64,000 bases of DNA from positions 62,001 through 126,000 of the forward strand of contig JBPPLN010000002.1 in NCBI GenBank assembly GCA_051920445.1. Direction: 5' to 3'. The number at the start of each line of letters is the position of its first letter. The stretch's first letter is position 1. The stretch is from CAG-177 sp003514385. GTDB taxonomy: Bacteria > Bacillota > Clostridia > Oscillospirales > Acutalibacteraceae. Positions 32,499-39,770 of this stretch are shown here, in pieces. A model generated the notes under the pieces. That model saw only the letters and a program-made list of their open reading frames with translations, did not search any database and had not been told where the DNA came from. The position numbers and the translations under genes are program-made.

Positions 32499-32862
32499 CA
32501 CCTACCTTTTTCATCACTTCAAATTTCAGAATGGCGAGATCAGCGACGGCATTTTGCAATTCCTTTGCCATGGCGGGATAGGGACTGTGCCATTCATTGA
32601 GGTGTCGGGCAATCTGATTTAGGTTATTACCGATTCTGCCGTACTCAGCAATTAGCTTGCCGACAGCAGCCAACAGATCATCACTGACCAATGTTGCCAC
32701 GATGGTTGGTTTGATGGTTGCGCCGGAGATCGCTTCACGGATAAACTCCGATTGATTCATGTCGTAAATCTCCAATCTGCGGAGAAAGTCGGCGTGTTCT
32801 TCATCGTCCAGACGGGTTTTTACGATGTGTGTGCGTTTCGGTGTGTTGTAGGTTTTGGTCAT
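32464..32862 (-). CDS. mobC: MobC-like relaxosome protein
   Basis: This 132-residue protein has an N-terminal ribbon-helix-helix-type DNA-binding part (KTRLDDEEHADFLRRLEIYDMNQSEFIREAI) and the MobC core RIGNNLNQIARHLNE. MobC helps the relaxase open oriT. AAGGAGG lies nine bases upstream of the ATG. The oriT-like region begins about 80 bases upstream. Confidence 0.9.
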   Translation of the reverse strand: MTKTYNTPKRTHIVKTRLDDEEHADFLRRLEIYDMNQSEFIREAISGATIKPTIVATLVSDDLLAAVGKLIAEYGRIGNNLNQIARHLNEWHSPYPAMAKELQNAVADLAILKFEVMKKVGDAVGNIQAHKL

Positions 32863-32939
32863 TCAGTTCCTCCTTCATTTGTGAAAATGGTTGGTCGGCG
32901 GATGCCGTTGCTTCTGCGAAAGCAGAACAGATGCAGGGT

Positions 32940-33020
32940 TTGGGGAAGGCACTCCCCAACAAGATTCCACGGGGGGCAAATTGAGCGATAGGCGAAATTT
33001 GGACCCATGGTAGAATCTTG
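32940..33020. other. Putative oriT
   Basis: Upstream of mobC, a tight hairpin (TTGGGGA-AGGCAC-TCCCCAA, 32940-32959) abuts an 11-bp inverted repeat with one mismatch (CAAGATTCCAC at 32960-32970 and GTAGAATCTTG at 33010-33020). The interval carries a GGGGGGCAAATTGAGCG stretch. Position and structure are typical of relaxase targets. The nick site is not identified. Confidence 0.6.
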
Positions 33021-33106
33021 CTCTACGCTACCCAGCCTTTTCGTTTTCGCCGATTTTTCAGGTTTACGCATTTGGCACTGAACGGTGTTTTGGAAAAATG
33101 ACAAAA

Positions 33107-33190
33107 CAAAAAGAGCCGATTACACAAAACATCAGAAATCGGCGGGAGCATAGCTCTCGCTTCAAAGTGATGTTCTATGTAATCGGCTCT
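33107..33190 (-). terminator. Large terminator hairpin upstream of oriT
   Basis: AGAGCCGATTACA pairs with TGTAATCGGCTCT (33112-33190). An inner GCGAGAGC / GCTCCCGC stem lies inside. On the minus strand TTTTTGTTTTG follows. Confidence 0.8.
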
Positions 33191-33359
33191 GAAAAATCAA
33201 AGTCGAGTTCTGCTTTGTACAACTCCCGCCGGCAGAACCAAAGGCATGGTGGAGCAGTTCGGCACTTCCGGTGTACCGATACCGTGTCGGACAAATCCGA
33301 CTTTCACAAAATGTGTTTGAACATTCTTATTCAGTTTTTATGTGTGGACAAACTTCCAC
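33107..33359 (-). ncRNA. Predicted structured RNA beside oriT
   Basis: A perfect promoter at 33366-33394 would start an RNA near 33359, and a strong terminator ends it near 33107, giving about 250 nt. Successive hairpins are visible: GTGGA-n6-TCCAC, GTCGGA-TTT-GTCCGAC, GTTCTGC-n18-GCAGAAC, and a terminal stem of 13 bp enclosing a second stem. The only open frames are 8, 6 and 16 codons long, the last being MPLVLPAGVVQSRTRL without a good ribosome site. It reads toward oriT and mobC, so it could be a free RNA, an antisense regulator or a leader whose terminator controls the mob genes. Confidence 0.55.
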
Positions 33360-33365
33360 GACATC

Positions 33366-33394
33366 ATTATACAAATAGCGACACCGATTGTCAA
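33366..33394 (-). promoter_or_regulatory. Perfect consensus promoter of the oriT-linked RNA
   Basis: TTGACA (33389-33394), a 17-base spacer and TATAAT (33366-33371) match the sigma-A consensus at every position. Confidence 0.88.
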
Positions 33395-33444
33395 TATTTG
33401 CACAGGAGATGTTTGGTATCGTAATTGCAACTTTTTTATGAACA

Positions 33445-33473
33445 GGGGCGGCAGCACTTTTTGCTGTCGCCCC
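33445..33473. other. GC-rich hairpin between RM operon and RNA gene
   Basis: GGGGCGGCAGC and GCTGTCGCCCC form an 11-bp stem with one wobble. No T tract follows on either strand. The rest of 33395-33576 shows no gene. Confidence 0.45.
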
Positions 33474-33576
33474 CTTGATTACCATACAGCGGAGACGGGA
33501 GAACTTGTCAACGGCGGGCGAAGCCCGTTCATCTCGACCGTTGACATGGGCGCTCGGCTTTGCTATGTAGTAATGA

Positions 33577-33609
33577 AACAAGGCGACCAACTTTTTACGG
33601 TTGATCGCC
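33577..33609 (-). terminator. Terminator of the RM operon
   Basis: On the minus strand GGCGATCAAC pairs with GTTGGTCGCC around an eight-base loop and is followed by TTGTTTC, 18 bases after the specificity-gene stop. Confidence 0.65.
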
Positions 33610-33627
33610 TTTGGCTTAGCTATTCAG

Positions 33628-34809
33628 TTAATTGTTTTTTGAAACCAATTCTTTTGTTGCTGCGATCTTTCGATCACTATAAAGTACAACTTCCTTGATT
33701 GCAAGTTTTTTGATTGCAGATATGAATGTGTCCATAAATGCAAAATCAATTTTGCCATTCTTTTCGGGCAATCTGATGTCTTTGGTTTTTACAACATTCC
33801 AACCGCCAAGCTTGTTCTTGTAGGAATAAATAGGCAGGTCAGTTACTTTGTTAATGCACATGACCATGAACAGATATTGATTCGGGGAGAGTGCAACTTT
33901 TCCGGATTTCCAGCGAATAGCATAAGCATCGGACAAAACAGTAAAATCTCTTGTCTGATAATATGCTCTGTAGACATCACTATTGGAAGGAATAGAAATC
34001 ACATTGCTCAATACAGTTGCTCCGGCTTTGGGTGCATAATAGTTCAATCCTTGATTTTGGAAACTTGATGTGAGACAAGGAAGAACATAATCATCAGTGG
34101 GCTGCTTGGGTAATTCCTTCGCCTTGTAAGGTAGTTTTTTTGTTGCTATTTTTTCAAAAAGATTACCTACGGTATATGTACCCCAACTATCATCGTCGAG
34201 CTCAGTAAATCTTTGAAGAGCGTTAAGCTCTTCAGCCGACAATTCATAATTGTCGTATCCGCTTACTGTCAAGTAAGCGGATAGCTCAGCTACCCGCTGG
34301 GCTTCCAGCTCAGCTACCCGCTGGGCTTCCAGCTCAGCTACAAACGATTCCATAAAGTTAAAGTCGATTTCACCATTATGAGTAGGCAATTGTATTTTTG
34401 TGGATAGGAAAACTTTATCAACATCACGAACAAGAACCGATAAGAATCTTGGCTTTTGTTTATTCAACAACGTGGAGAAAAACAAGATTGAAGATTCTCT
34501 TATCGCAATTTTAGGTGTGATTTTTCTAACAAACTGCCCAGCGTACCAAGGTTTTTTTCGATAAAAGAAATCCATCTGTAATAATCCTAAACTCCAAGTG
34601 CCAGCAGGATTTATGTTCTCTTCGTTCACAAAACCTGTAGTTTGAAGAATTCCTTGGTTTAATGAGGTTCTTGTTACATAATCGTATTCTTTTCCCGAAA
34701 CAAGTTTATCTGTATTGAAACTCAAGGTGTTTTCAATTTTAAACAAATCTCCAAGTGTATATTCGCCCCACTTAACCGCTTGTAATTTTTCATTAAGTGA
34801 GGCTTCTAT
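33628..34809 (-). CDS. Restriction-modification specificity subunit (HsdS/BcgIB-like), start disrupted
   Basis: Two target-recognition domains each open with the same type of motif (WGEYTLGDLFKIENTL and SWGTYTVGNLFEKIATKK), joined by a helical spacer with repeats of VAELEAQR. The protein would guide the partner subunit to a bipartite site. The frame runs upstream of the first usable TTG (34746) through sensible protein sequence to about 34821, but has no standard start there. Removing one A from the AAAA at 34809-34812 gives MTAWEIEASLNEKLQAVKWG, starting at the ATG at 34825 next to GGAGG. The gene is either frameshifted, misassembled, or starts at ATA/TTG. The coordinates given use ATA at 34809. 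Confidence 0.8.
   Translation of the reverse strand: MEASLNEKLQAVKWGEYTLGDLFKIENTLSFNTDKLVSGKEYDYVTRTSLNQGILQTTGFVNEENINPAGTWSLGLLQMDFFYRKKPWYAGQFVRKITPKIAIRESSILFFSTLLNKQKPRFLSVLVRDVDKVFLSTKIQLPTHNGEIDFNFMESFVAELEAQRVAELEAQRVAELSAYLTVSGYDNYELSAEELNALQRFTELDDDSWGTYTVGNLFEKIATKKLPYKAKELPKQPTDDYVLPCLTSSFQNQGLNYYAPKAGATVLSNVISIPSNSDVYRAYYQTRDFTVLSDAYAIRWKSGKVALSPNQYLFMVMCINKVTDLPIYSYKNKLGGWNVVKTKDIRLPEKNGKIDFAFMDTFISAIKKLAIKEVVLYSDRKIAATKELVSKNN
34283..34341 (-). repeat. 24-bp tandem repeats in the specificity-subunit spacer
   Basis: The unit AGCTCAGCTACCCGCTGGGCTTCC occurs 2.4 times and codes for the eight-residue repeat VAELEAQR. It lies in the helix separating the two recognition domains, where repeat number sets the distance between half-sites in EcoR124-type enzymes. 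Confidence 0.88.
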
Positions 34810-36854
34810 TTTCCCAGGCGGTCATCCTCCGCAGGTTGATTTTTCAGAAGTGTCGATACTTCCCAAGCGAGATAATCACTTACTGTCTTTTTGAAATCAT
34901 CCAAAGTTGGTTTTGTGTCGATCGGAGCAGTTTGATTCCAGTCACTTCCGTTATCTGGATCAATATGCCCCTCGTAGTATTCTTTTTCTGTAAGAATACT
35001 GAGCTTCGTTTTTCCGAAACGAACCAAATCAACAACTTCCTGATAGCGTTCTTTTGCCCTGTCTGTATCAAATAAGTTTTTGCTTGCCTTTTTGCGATCG
35101 GAGCGGGTATATCCATCGTTAGAAAAATCAATGAATTTTACAACATCATCCTTTTGGTGAGCCTCTCCAACACGGAAAACGTACACACTGGTTTGCACAC
35201 TTGATTTGCCGATAAACAAATCTATCGGCATTTTGATGCTTGCCAGAAGTGTGCTGTGCTCCAAAATCCGCTTATTGTATTCCGTTGCTTTGCCGGAGCC
35301 TGCGGAGTTTTGAATGATAATGGCAGCATATCCCTTTTCCATCATGGAAAGAGCTTTCTCCACAAAAATCATTCCATTACCCTCCGCAGAGTAAGGCGGA
35401 TTCAAAATAAATGCATCCGCCGGGAACTTCTCATCAGTTTTGCCAAAGCCATAATGACCGTCAAATTTCAAAGAGTCCTTGTTCAAAATATTGGAGCTAC
35501 CGTCGCCCATCATAATCATGTTGAGGACAGCAAGCATATAAACATTGGACAGAATTTCCAGACCCAATAACTGGTTTGCTTTAATTTCCGCTGACTTGCG
35601 TGCCAATTTTTCGGGCGACTTAATTATCTTCTTGGCATCAGCCAACATTTCATTCATGGCGGCTACCAGCAGACCCGCCGAGCCAGTGGCAAAGTCCCAA
35701 ACAAAAGAGTCCCTGTTTACTCTTGCGAGGCGGCACAGAAGTGTCGCAACATAAGGCGGTGTTAAAACTACATCGTTGAGCTGATCCTGCGTAAAGCCAA
35801 GCCATGAATACATTTCATTGAATAGCTTTCCGGTAAAATCTGTGTTTAAGCCTATTTTGTAGTAAACGCCAAGGTCATCGACGATCTTGATAAAGACTCG
35901 TTTCAACTGGCTTTCGCCATCTTCCGCTCTGTTGATATTGTCGGTAGTCAGCGTATTTTGCAGAGTTCGCACAATCAGGTCTTTCTTATCTTTGGGGAGC
36001 TTTTTGGCATCCAGGAAGGACTCGATTTTGCGAATCATAATATCGCCGTCTGTATTATTTCTTTCGTTGGACGACTTCAAATCAGCCTTGGTAAGCGGAT
36101 ATACATTGTTTTCCACATCGCCAAGGGTAGCCATAATAGAAGCAACAACAAGATAAACACGGTCATTCTCACTCAGACCCTTTTCGCTCTTGAAAATGTC
36201 GTTGTTCAGCTTAACAAGGCTTGCAGTAATTTCCTGTTCTCTGCGTTCCTTTAGTTTTTCAATTTCGTCCTGAGGGAGCGATAATTGTTTGACCTTTTCG
36301 ATAAATGCAGAGAAGTGTTCTTTTTTCAAAAAAGAAAGATCGGTATATTCATCAACCTTTTGACCAACGCCAAAATTGCTCTTGGCAACGTAGTAAACGC
36401 CGATCAAATGTTTTAGCTTCCCGCTAGCATCCTTGTAGCCCGTAACGCCAATGGCGATAACATCCGTATAACTTGTGTAGTGCAGAACCGCATTAGAATA
36501 ATGAACTGCACCGTTCACCGCATAAGAGTTAATATTTGTATAATCAGGTTGGTTCTTTGCGTTTCTGTTTGCAACATTTCCTTCAGCATCCAGCTTTACA
36601 AGTTTATCTTTGTATCCTTTGTATTCAATCAAAATCGGATAGTATTTCCCATCATTGGCTTGTAGGAGTAGCTTTGCATCAGGGCGATTGCCGCCCTTGC
36701 CGCCGTTCTTGGAAAAATAATCATTTAGGGCTTGATCGATTTCCGTGTTCAAGGACTCCTGCTCCAATTTATAATCCACTTTATATGATTTGAGCCAGCC
36801 ATTCACCAAGTCGGCAATATTCGGTTCAACGGATTGTACTGTGTTTTTAGCCAT
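34806..36854 (-). CDS. BcgI-like restriction-methylation subunit (nuclease plus N6-adenine methylase)
   Basis: This is a 682-residue protein. The N-terminal 130 residues carry a PD-(D/E)xK-like nuclease pattern (NRPDAKLLLQ followed by PILIEYKGYKDKL). The rest is a type I-like N6-adenine methylase with DFATGSAGLLVAAMNEML (SAM binding) and AFILNPPYSAEG (catalytic NPPY). A separate hsdR gene is absent, and the partner is a two-domain specificity subunit, so a BcgI-like type IIB system that cuts on both sides of its site is the best fit. The ATG at 36854 has GAGGAG eight bases upstream. It is coupled to the XRE gene. Confidence 0.82.
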   Translation of the reverse strand: MAKNTVQSVEPNIADLVNGWLKSYKVDYKLEQESLNTEIDQALNDYFSKNGGKGGNRPDAKLLLQANDGKYYPILIEYKGYKDKLVKLDAEGNVANRNAKNQPDYTNINSYAVNGAVHYSNAVLHYTSYTDVIAIGVTGYKDASGKLKHLIGVYYVAKSNFGVGQKVDEYTDLSFLKKEHFSAFIEKVKQLSLPQDEIEKLKERREQEITASLVKLNNDIFKSEKGLSENDRVYLVVASIMATLGDVENNVYPLTKADLKSSNERNNTDGDIMIRKIESFLDAKKLPKDKKDLIVRTLQNTLTTDNINRAEDGESQLKRVFIKIVDDLGVYYKIGLNTDFTGKLFNEMYSWLGFTQDQLNDVVLTPPYVATLLCRLARVNRDSFVWDFATGSAGLLVAAMNEMLADAKKIIKSPEKLARKSAEIKANQLLGLEILSNVYMLAVLNMIMMGDGSSNILNKDSLKFDGHYGFGKTDEKFPADAFILNPPYSAEGNGMIFVEKALSMMEKGYAAIIIQNSAGSGKATEYNKRILEHSTLLASIKMPIDLFIGKSSVQTSVYVFRVGEAHQKDDVVKFIDFSNDGYTRSDRKKASKNLFDTDRAKERYQEVVDLVRFGKTKLSILTEKEYYEGHIDPDNGSDWNQTAPIDTKPTLDDFKKTVSDYLAWEVSTLLKNQPAEDDRLGK

Positions 36855-36856
36855 TT

Positions 36857-37066
36857 TCATTTCTCCTCATCCGTAAATTCTAAAATATCGTCAACCCCAC
36901 AACCAAGAGTTTTGCAAATCTTCTCAATACTATCGAGAGAAATATAATTGTCACGCTTGATACGGGTAATGATATTGGCACTAAAGCCGGCTTTCTCCAT
37001 CAGCTCGGCATTGGTCATACCCTTGTCGATCAGCAAGTGAAATAACTTTTTGTATGTTACAGCCAT
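36857..37066 (-). CDS. Small XRE-family regulator of the RM operon
   Basis: This is a 69-residue helix-turn-helix protein (NAELMEKAGFSANIITRIKRDNYISLDSIEKICKTLG). Its size and place just before the RM genes are those of a restriction controller or Cro/CI-like repressor. AAGGAGG precedes the ATG, and its stop overlaps an in-frame ATG of the next gene. It probably binds the dyad between the -35 and -10 boxes of its own promoter, and perhaps the same dyad in the tnpX promoter. Confidence 0.88.
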   Translation of the reverse strand: MAVTYKKLFHLLIDKGMTNAELMEKAGFSANIITRIKRDNYISLDSIEKICKTLGCGVDDILEFTDEEK

Positions 37067-37093
37067 AGCGAGTCCCTCCTTACATTAAGAATT

Positions 37094-37122
37094 ATCATAT
37101 CACGAAAGCGTGAGGAAATCAA
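37094..37122 (-). promoter_or_regulatory. Promoter of the XRE-RM operon with operator dyad
   Basis: TTGATT (37117-37122), a 17-base spacer and TATGAT (37094-37099). The dyad TCACGAAAGCGTGA (37100-37113) abuts the -10 box. Confidence 0.8.
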
Positions 37123-37141
37123 CAAAATGATACATTAGCAG

Positions 37142-37188
37142 TTGTTGAATGCTTCACATATATGCTATAATAAAATCACCCATTGGGT
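37142..37188 (+). promoter_or_regulatory. Promoter of the RES gene with a dyad at the start point
   Basis: TTGTTG (37142-37147), an 18-base spacer and a perfect TATAAT (37166-37171) are followed by the dyad ACCCATTGGGT (37178-37188), near the expected transcription start. Confidence 0.6.
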
Positions 37189-37266
37189 AATTTATTAATG
37201 ATATTCTGCGTTATTGACGTACTTTCAGTATGTATACTGCGTTTGCGAATAGAAAGAAGGAAGATT

Positions 37267-38394
37267 ATGAGCATTTATCCTTGGATAGAGAAAATTGATT
37301 TTCAGAAATTTGCAATGCCGCTTGTTGTTAAAAGAGATAATGAATATTACCCTGGAATAGTCGAAAAACTTGCTGACCTTGTTTTTGAATTAGAAAGATG
37401 CGGAGCTTCCGATAAAATTGTCCTTGCCGTTAAAGAATACCGTAAAAAGATTATTTCATCTATCATTCTGTACTATCAGGGAGATCTGGTTGATGCACAA
37501 CTTATCGTGAACGAAATGCTTGATGAGTTTAATGATGCAGCTCCGGCAATTACGGATATTAACAGTAGTATTGCGTTCCCTGGCGGGGGACCAGATTATT
37601 CTGAGGTACAGTTTTTCCGAGCAAGATTGTCTGAGAATGTTGTTGAGTTCTCGTCAGAAGATATGCTGCATATTCCTTTCAACAAGCGTCACATTGTCAA
37701 AAGTGAACGATTTAGTATACCGGGATTGCCTTGTTTGTATTTGGGCAATTCATCTTACGCTTGTTGGGTGGAGATGGGATGTCCAGCGGATCATCGTTTC
37801 AATGTCGCACCTATTCTTTTGGATAATACCCAAAAAGTATTAAACTTGACTGTTTCGATAAGCGCCTTATATGCATTTAACGAAAGTGAAAATACTTTGA
37901 GTGAGTCAGAAAATGAGAATTATGTTATTAGTCTCTTGAAACTTTTTGTACTGACTCTTTGTACTTCGTATAAAGTTGAGGAAACAAATCGTAATTTTAA
38001 GTCTGAGTACATCTTGCCACAGATGCTTATGCTTGCCTGCAAGAGAAGAAAACTGGATGGTATAACCTATTACTCAAAACAAATACCAAGTGAATTGCTC
38101 GCCTGCAATGTTGGCGTAAATTTAGTTTTGTTTGCAAAATATAATGGAGAAGAAAGTCTCTCTGAGATATGCCAACACTTAGAAGTAGGCACATCATTCA
38201 ATTTTGCCTTGTTCAAACAATTACTGCCTTGCCAACTCTATAAAACATATGAGCTTAGAGCTTTATCGACTCCTTACATAAACAATGTAGGAACGAAAAA
38301 CCACTTCTTCCCGTACACCGAAACGCAGTTCTTTGAATTTGATAAGTACTTGTTTGCCAATTGGCACCGTGATTGGACGATTCCTACTCTCTAA
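37267..38394 (+). CDS. RES-domain protein, possible defence effector
   Basis: This is a 375-residue protein. The N-terminal 110 residues are helical and unassigned. From about residue 120, VQFFRARLSE, LHIPFNKRHIVKSERFSIPG and LPCLYLGNSSYACWVEMG match the RES domain, named for conserved Arg, Glu and Ser. Short RES proteins are toxins that degrade NAD+; longer ones of this type occur in mobile elements and may act in phage defence. No canonical Xre-MbcA antitoxin is adjacent. The small XRE at 36857 is divergent and belongs to the RM operon. AAGGAAG precedes the ATG. It is the only plus-strand gene in the element. Confidence 0.72.
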   Translation: MSIYPWIEKIDFQKFAMPLVVKRDNEYYPGIVEKLADLVFELERCGASDKIVLAVKEYRKKIISSIILYYQGDLVDAQLIVNEMLDEFNDAAPAITDINSSIAFPGGGPDYSEVQFFRARLSENVVEFSSEDMLHIPFNKRHIVKSERFSIPGLPCLYLGNSSYACWVEMGCPADHRFNVAPILLDNTQKVLNLTVSISALYAFNESENTLSESENENYVISLLKLFVLTLCTSYKVEETNRNFKSEYILPQMLMLACKRRKLDGITYYSKQIPSELLACNVGVNLVLFAKYNGEESLSEICQHLEVGTSFNFALFKQLLPCQLYKTYELRALSTPYINNVGTKNHFFPYTETQFFEFDKYLFANWHRDWTIPTL

Positions 38395-38410
38395 AATAAG
38401 TGTAGAATTA

Positions 38411-38449
38411 AAGCGGGACTTGCACCCCATTGGAGCGCAAGTCCCGCTT
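38411..38449. terminator. Bidirectional hairpin between RES gene and the small DUF gene
   Basis: AAGCGGGACTTGC and GCAAGTCCCGCTT form a perfect 13-bp stem between convergent genes. T content afterwards is modest. Confidence 0.65.
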
Positions 38450-38460
38450 GCAATATTCGG

Positions 38461-38724
38461 TTATTCTTCCATGACCTCTAACATCACTCGTGCGCCCAGC
38501 TTAAAGCTGTTCTGGAAGATTAGACAATCCGTGATGGTTTGATATTCTTGCACACAGTCTGCGTACTTCTCGAATAAATCTTTCTGTTCGTCTGTCATGG
38601 TTGCTTGGAGTTTTTCTTCATTCCTGCAAATCAGCTCCAACAGTTTCTTGTATTCTTTGCAAGAGGATGTGTCATACTCGGTTGGCTCGATGTTGCCGTA
38701 CCAAAATTCTTCAAGGATTCTCAT
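38461..38724 (-). CDS. Small conserved mobile-element protein (DUF6809-like)
   Basis: This is an 87-residue helical, acidic protein (MRILEEFWYGNIEPTE at the start, DLFEKYADCVQEYQTI in the middle). Proteins of this type accompany Tn4451-like elements in gut Firmicutes; the family name is from memory. Function unknown. Its ATG overlaps the tnpV stop, so the two are coupled. Confidence 0.7.
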   Translation of the reverse strand: MRILEEFWYGNIEPTEYDTSSCKEYKKLLELICRNEEKLQATMTDEQKDLFEKYADCVQEYQTITDCLIFQNSFKLGARVMLEVMEE

Positions 38725-39086
38725 ACGGCATCCTCCTCGTAGATCATTTCACGAAGGACGATTTCCTCAGCTCGGTTGCGGATGCTGTTCATAGCTCTAA
38801 CCCATGTCATCTGATTGTGCTGCTTCATGCCCTCTGTCACGCCCTCAGATGCCTTCATCTGCTCGATGATAAGTTCAAGGCGGCTCTGTGCCTGCTCGTT
38901 CAAATCAGCCAGATAAGTCCACACTTCACCGCTAAGACACAGATCATTGAAGCGGATGGGGTTGTGCTCCTTGATATAATCTCTGTGCATACGCCCCCAA
39001 CGACCAACAGGTCTGGTTTCCTTCGGTAAGCGAATATCGGGAATATAGTAATCACCGCAACGAATATAGTTCAGTTCCTGCATCAT
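38721..39086 (-). CDS. tnpV: Transposon-encoded protein TnpV
   Basis: This 121-residue protein contains IRCGDYYIPDIRLP and GRWGRMHRDYIKEHNP, the TnpV family signature. It is a marker of Tn4451-like elements, and its role is not established. The ATG at 39086 has GGAGG five bases upstream. Between it and the right end of the element lies a terminator-like hairpin, so it may be controlled by attenuation. Confidence 0.85.
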   Translation of the reverse strand: MMQELNYIRCGDYYIPDIRLPKETRPVGRWGRMHRDYIKEHNPIRFNDLCLSGEVWTYLADLNEQAQSRLELIIEQMKASEGVTEGMKQHNQMTWVRAMNSIRNRAEEIVLREMIYEEDAV

Positions 39087-39126
39087 ATGTACCTCCAATA
39101 AGATTCAAACATTCTGTTAAAGATAG

Positions 39127-39171
39127 AAAAAGGCGATACCTGGTTATGAAAACCAAGTATCGCCAATTTTT
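39127..39171. terminator. Bidirectional terminator or attenuator before tnpV
   Basis: GGCGATAC and GTATCGCC (39132-39164) close over an inner GGTT / AACC pairing, with five A on the left and six T on the right. It therefore works in both directions. It lies in the leader of tnpV. Confidence 0.65.
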
Positions 39172-39283
39172 CTTGTCGCACTCCTGTACGGCAGCTACCC
39201 TATGTCAGTAATGTTCTCGTACTGTCTTATTGGAAACTACCCTTGGGCGGCTTTTTTGTTTTTAGATTTTTTAAAATTTTGTG

Positions 39284-39341
39284 TTGACAAAGGTATTTTT
39301 TGTGTTATGATATAGGTGTGCTATTACAGATAGCACACCTA
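39284..39341 (+). promoter_or_regulatory. Promoter and operator of the GntR-ABC operon
   Basis: TTGACA (39284-39289), a 16-base spacer and TATGAT (39306-39311) are followed by TAGGTGTGCTAT-n5-ATAGCACACCTA (39313-39341), a perfect 12-bp dyad at the expected transcription start. It is very likely the operator of the YtrA-like GntR protein. Confidence 0.8.
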
Positions 39342-39395
39342 TTCTGATTTTGGTGCACTGCGGCGCGCCGGAATCAAAAAGAAAGGAGAATCGCT

Positions 39396-39770
39396 GTGGT
39401 CTTAATCGACAAGCAGAGCCGCGTACCGGCATACGAACAGATAAGGAATCAGCTGCTGACTCTTATCCTTGTCGGTACATTCGCTCCGCACTCGCAGCTG
39501 CCGTCAATCCGATCCATCGCAACCGACGCCGGCGTGAACATAAACACGGTCAAAAAGGCGTTCTCCGACCTTGAATCCTACGGTGCGATATACACCGTGC
39601 CCGGAAAGGGAAGCTTCGTCAGCGAAAAGGCTTTCAAGAACGATTCGGTGCACGACACGGCAGTGTCCGAAGTTTCGGACGCTATCTCTGCCGCCCGCGC
39701 CAAGGGACTCAAAAAGCAGGAAATTATCGACATACTCAATGAAATCTACACTCAGGAGGAAGAATTATGA
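39396..39770 (+). CDS. YtrA-like GntR family repressor
   Basis: This is a 124-residue protein. Residues 1-70 are a GntR winged helix (PAYEQIRNQLLTLILVGTFA, LPSIRSIATDAGVNINTVKKAFSDLE). The short C-terminal part is the helical dimerisation tail of the YtrA subfamily, which typically regulates the ABC exporter encoded with it, often in response to cell-wall stress. A GTG start follows AAAGGAG. The stop overlaps the ATG of the ATPase gene (ATGA). Confidence 0.88.
   Translation: MVLIDKQSRVPAYEQIRNQLLTLILVGTFAPHSQLPSIRSIATDAGVNINTVKKAFSDLESYGAIYTVPGKGSFVSEKAFKNDSVHDTAVSEVSDAISAARAKGLKKQEIIDILNEIYTQEEEL

Larger units (their letters stand above)
28823..39250. mobile_element. Tn4451-like mobilizable element with restriction-modification and RES cargo
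   Basis: This 10.4-kb block has a large serine recombinase at the left end (tnpX), then tnpW, relaxase, mobC, an oriT-like region, an RM operon with XRE regulator, a divergent RES gene, a small protein and tnpV at the right end. These are the marker genes of the Tn4451/Tn4453 family. The ends are set by joining the flanks, which restores a perfect terminator for tRNA-Lys. The cargo is visibly more AT-rich than the host flanks. All core genes look intact, so it may be active, mobilised in trans by a conjugative element. Confidence 0.9.

Noticed and set aside
32859..33104. 81-codon minus-strand frame over the oriT-like region
   Set aside because: It overlaps the inverted repeats and has no ribosome site or family likeness.
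33327..33590. 87-codon minus-strand frame between the RM operon and the RNA gene
   Set aside because: It contains the perfect promoter at 33366-33394 and has no ribosome site. The region is better read as regulatory.
34806..37066. Classical type I restriction system
   Set aside because: No hsdR gene is present, and the methylase has a PD-(D/E)xK-like N-terminus, so a BcgI-like type IIB system fits better.
36857..38394. RES-Xre toxin-antitoxin pair
   Set aside because: The XRE gene is divergent, only 69 residues long, lacks the extra antitoxin domain and is coupled to the RM genes.
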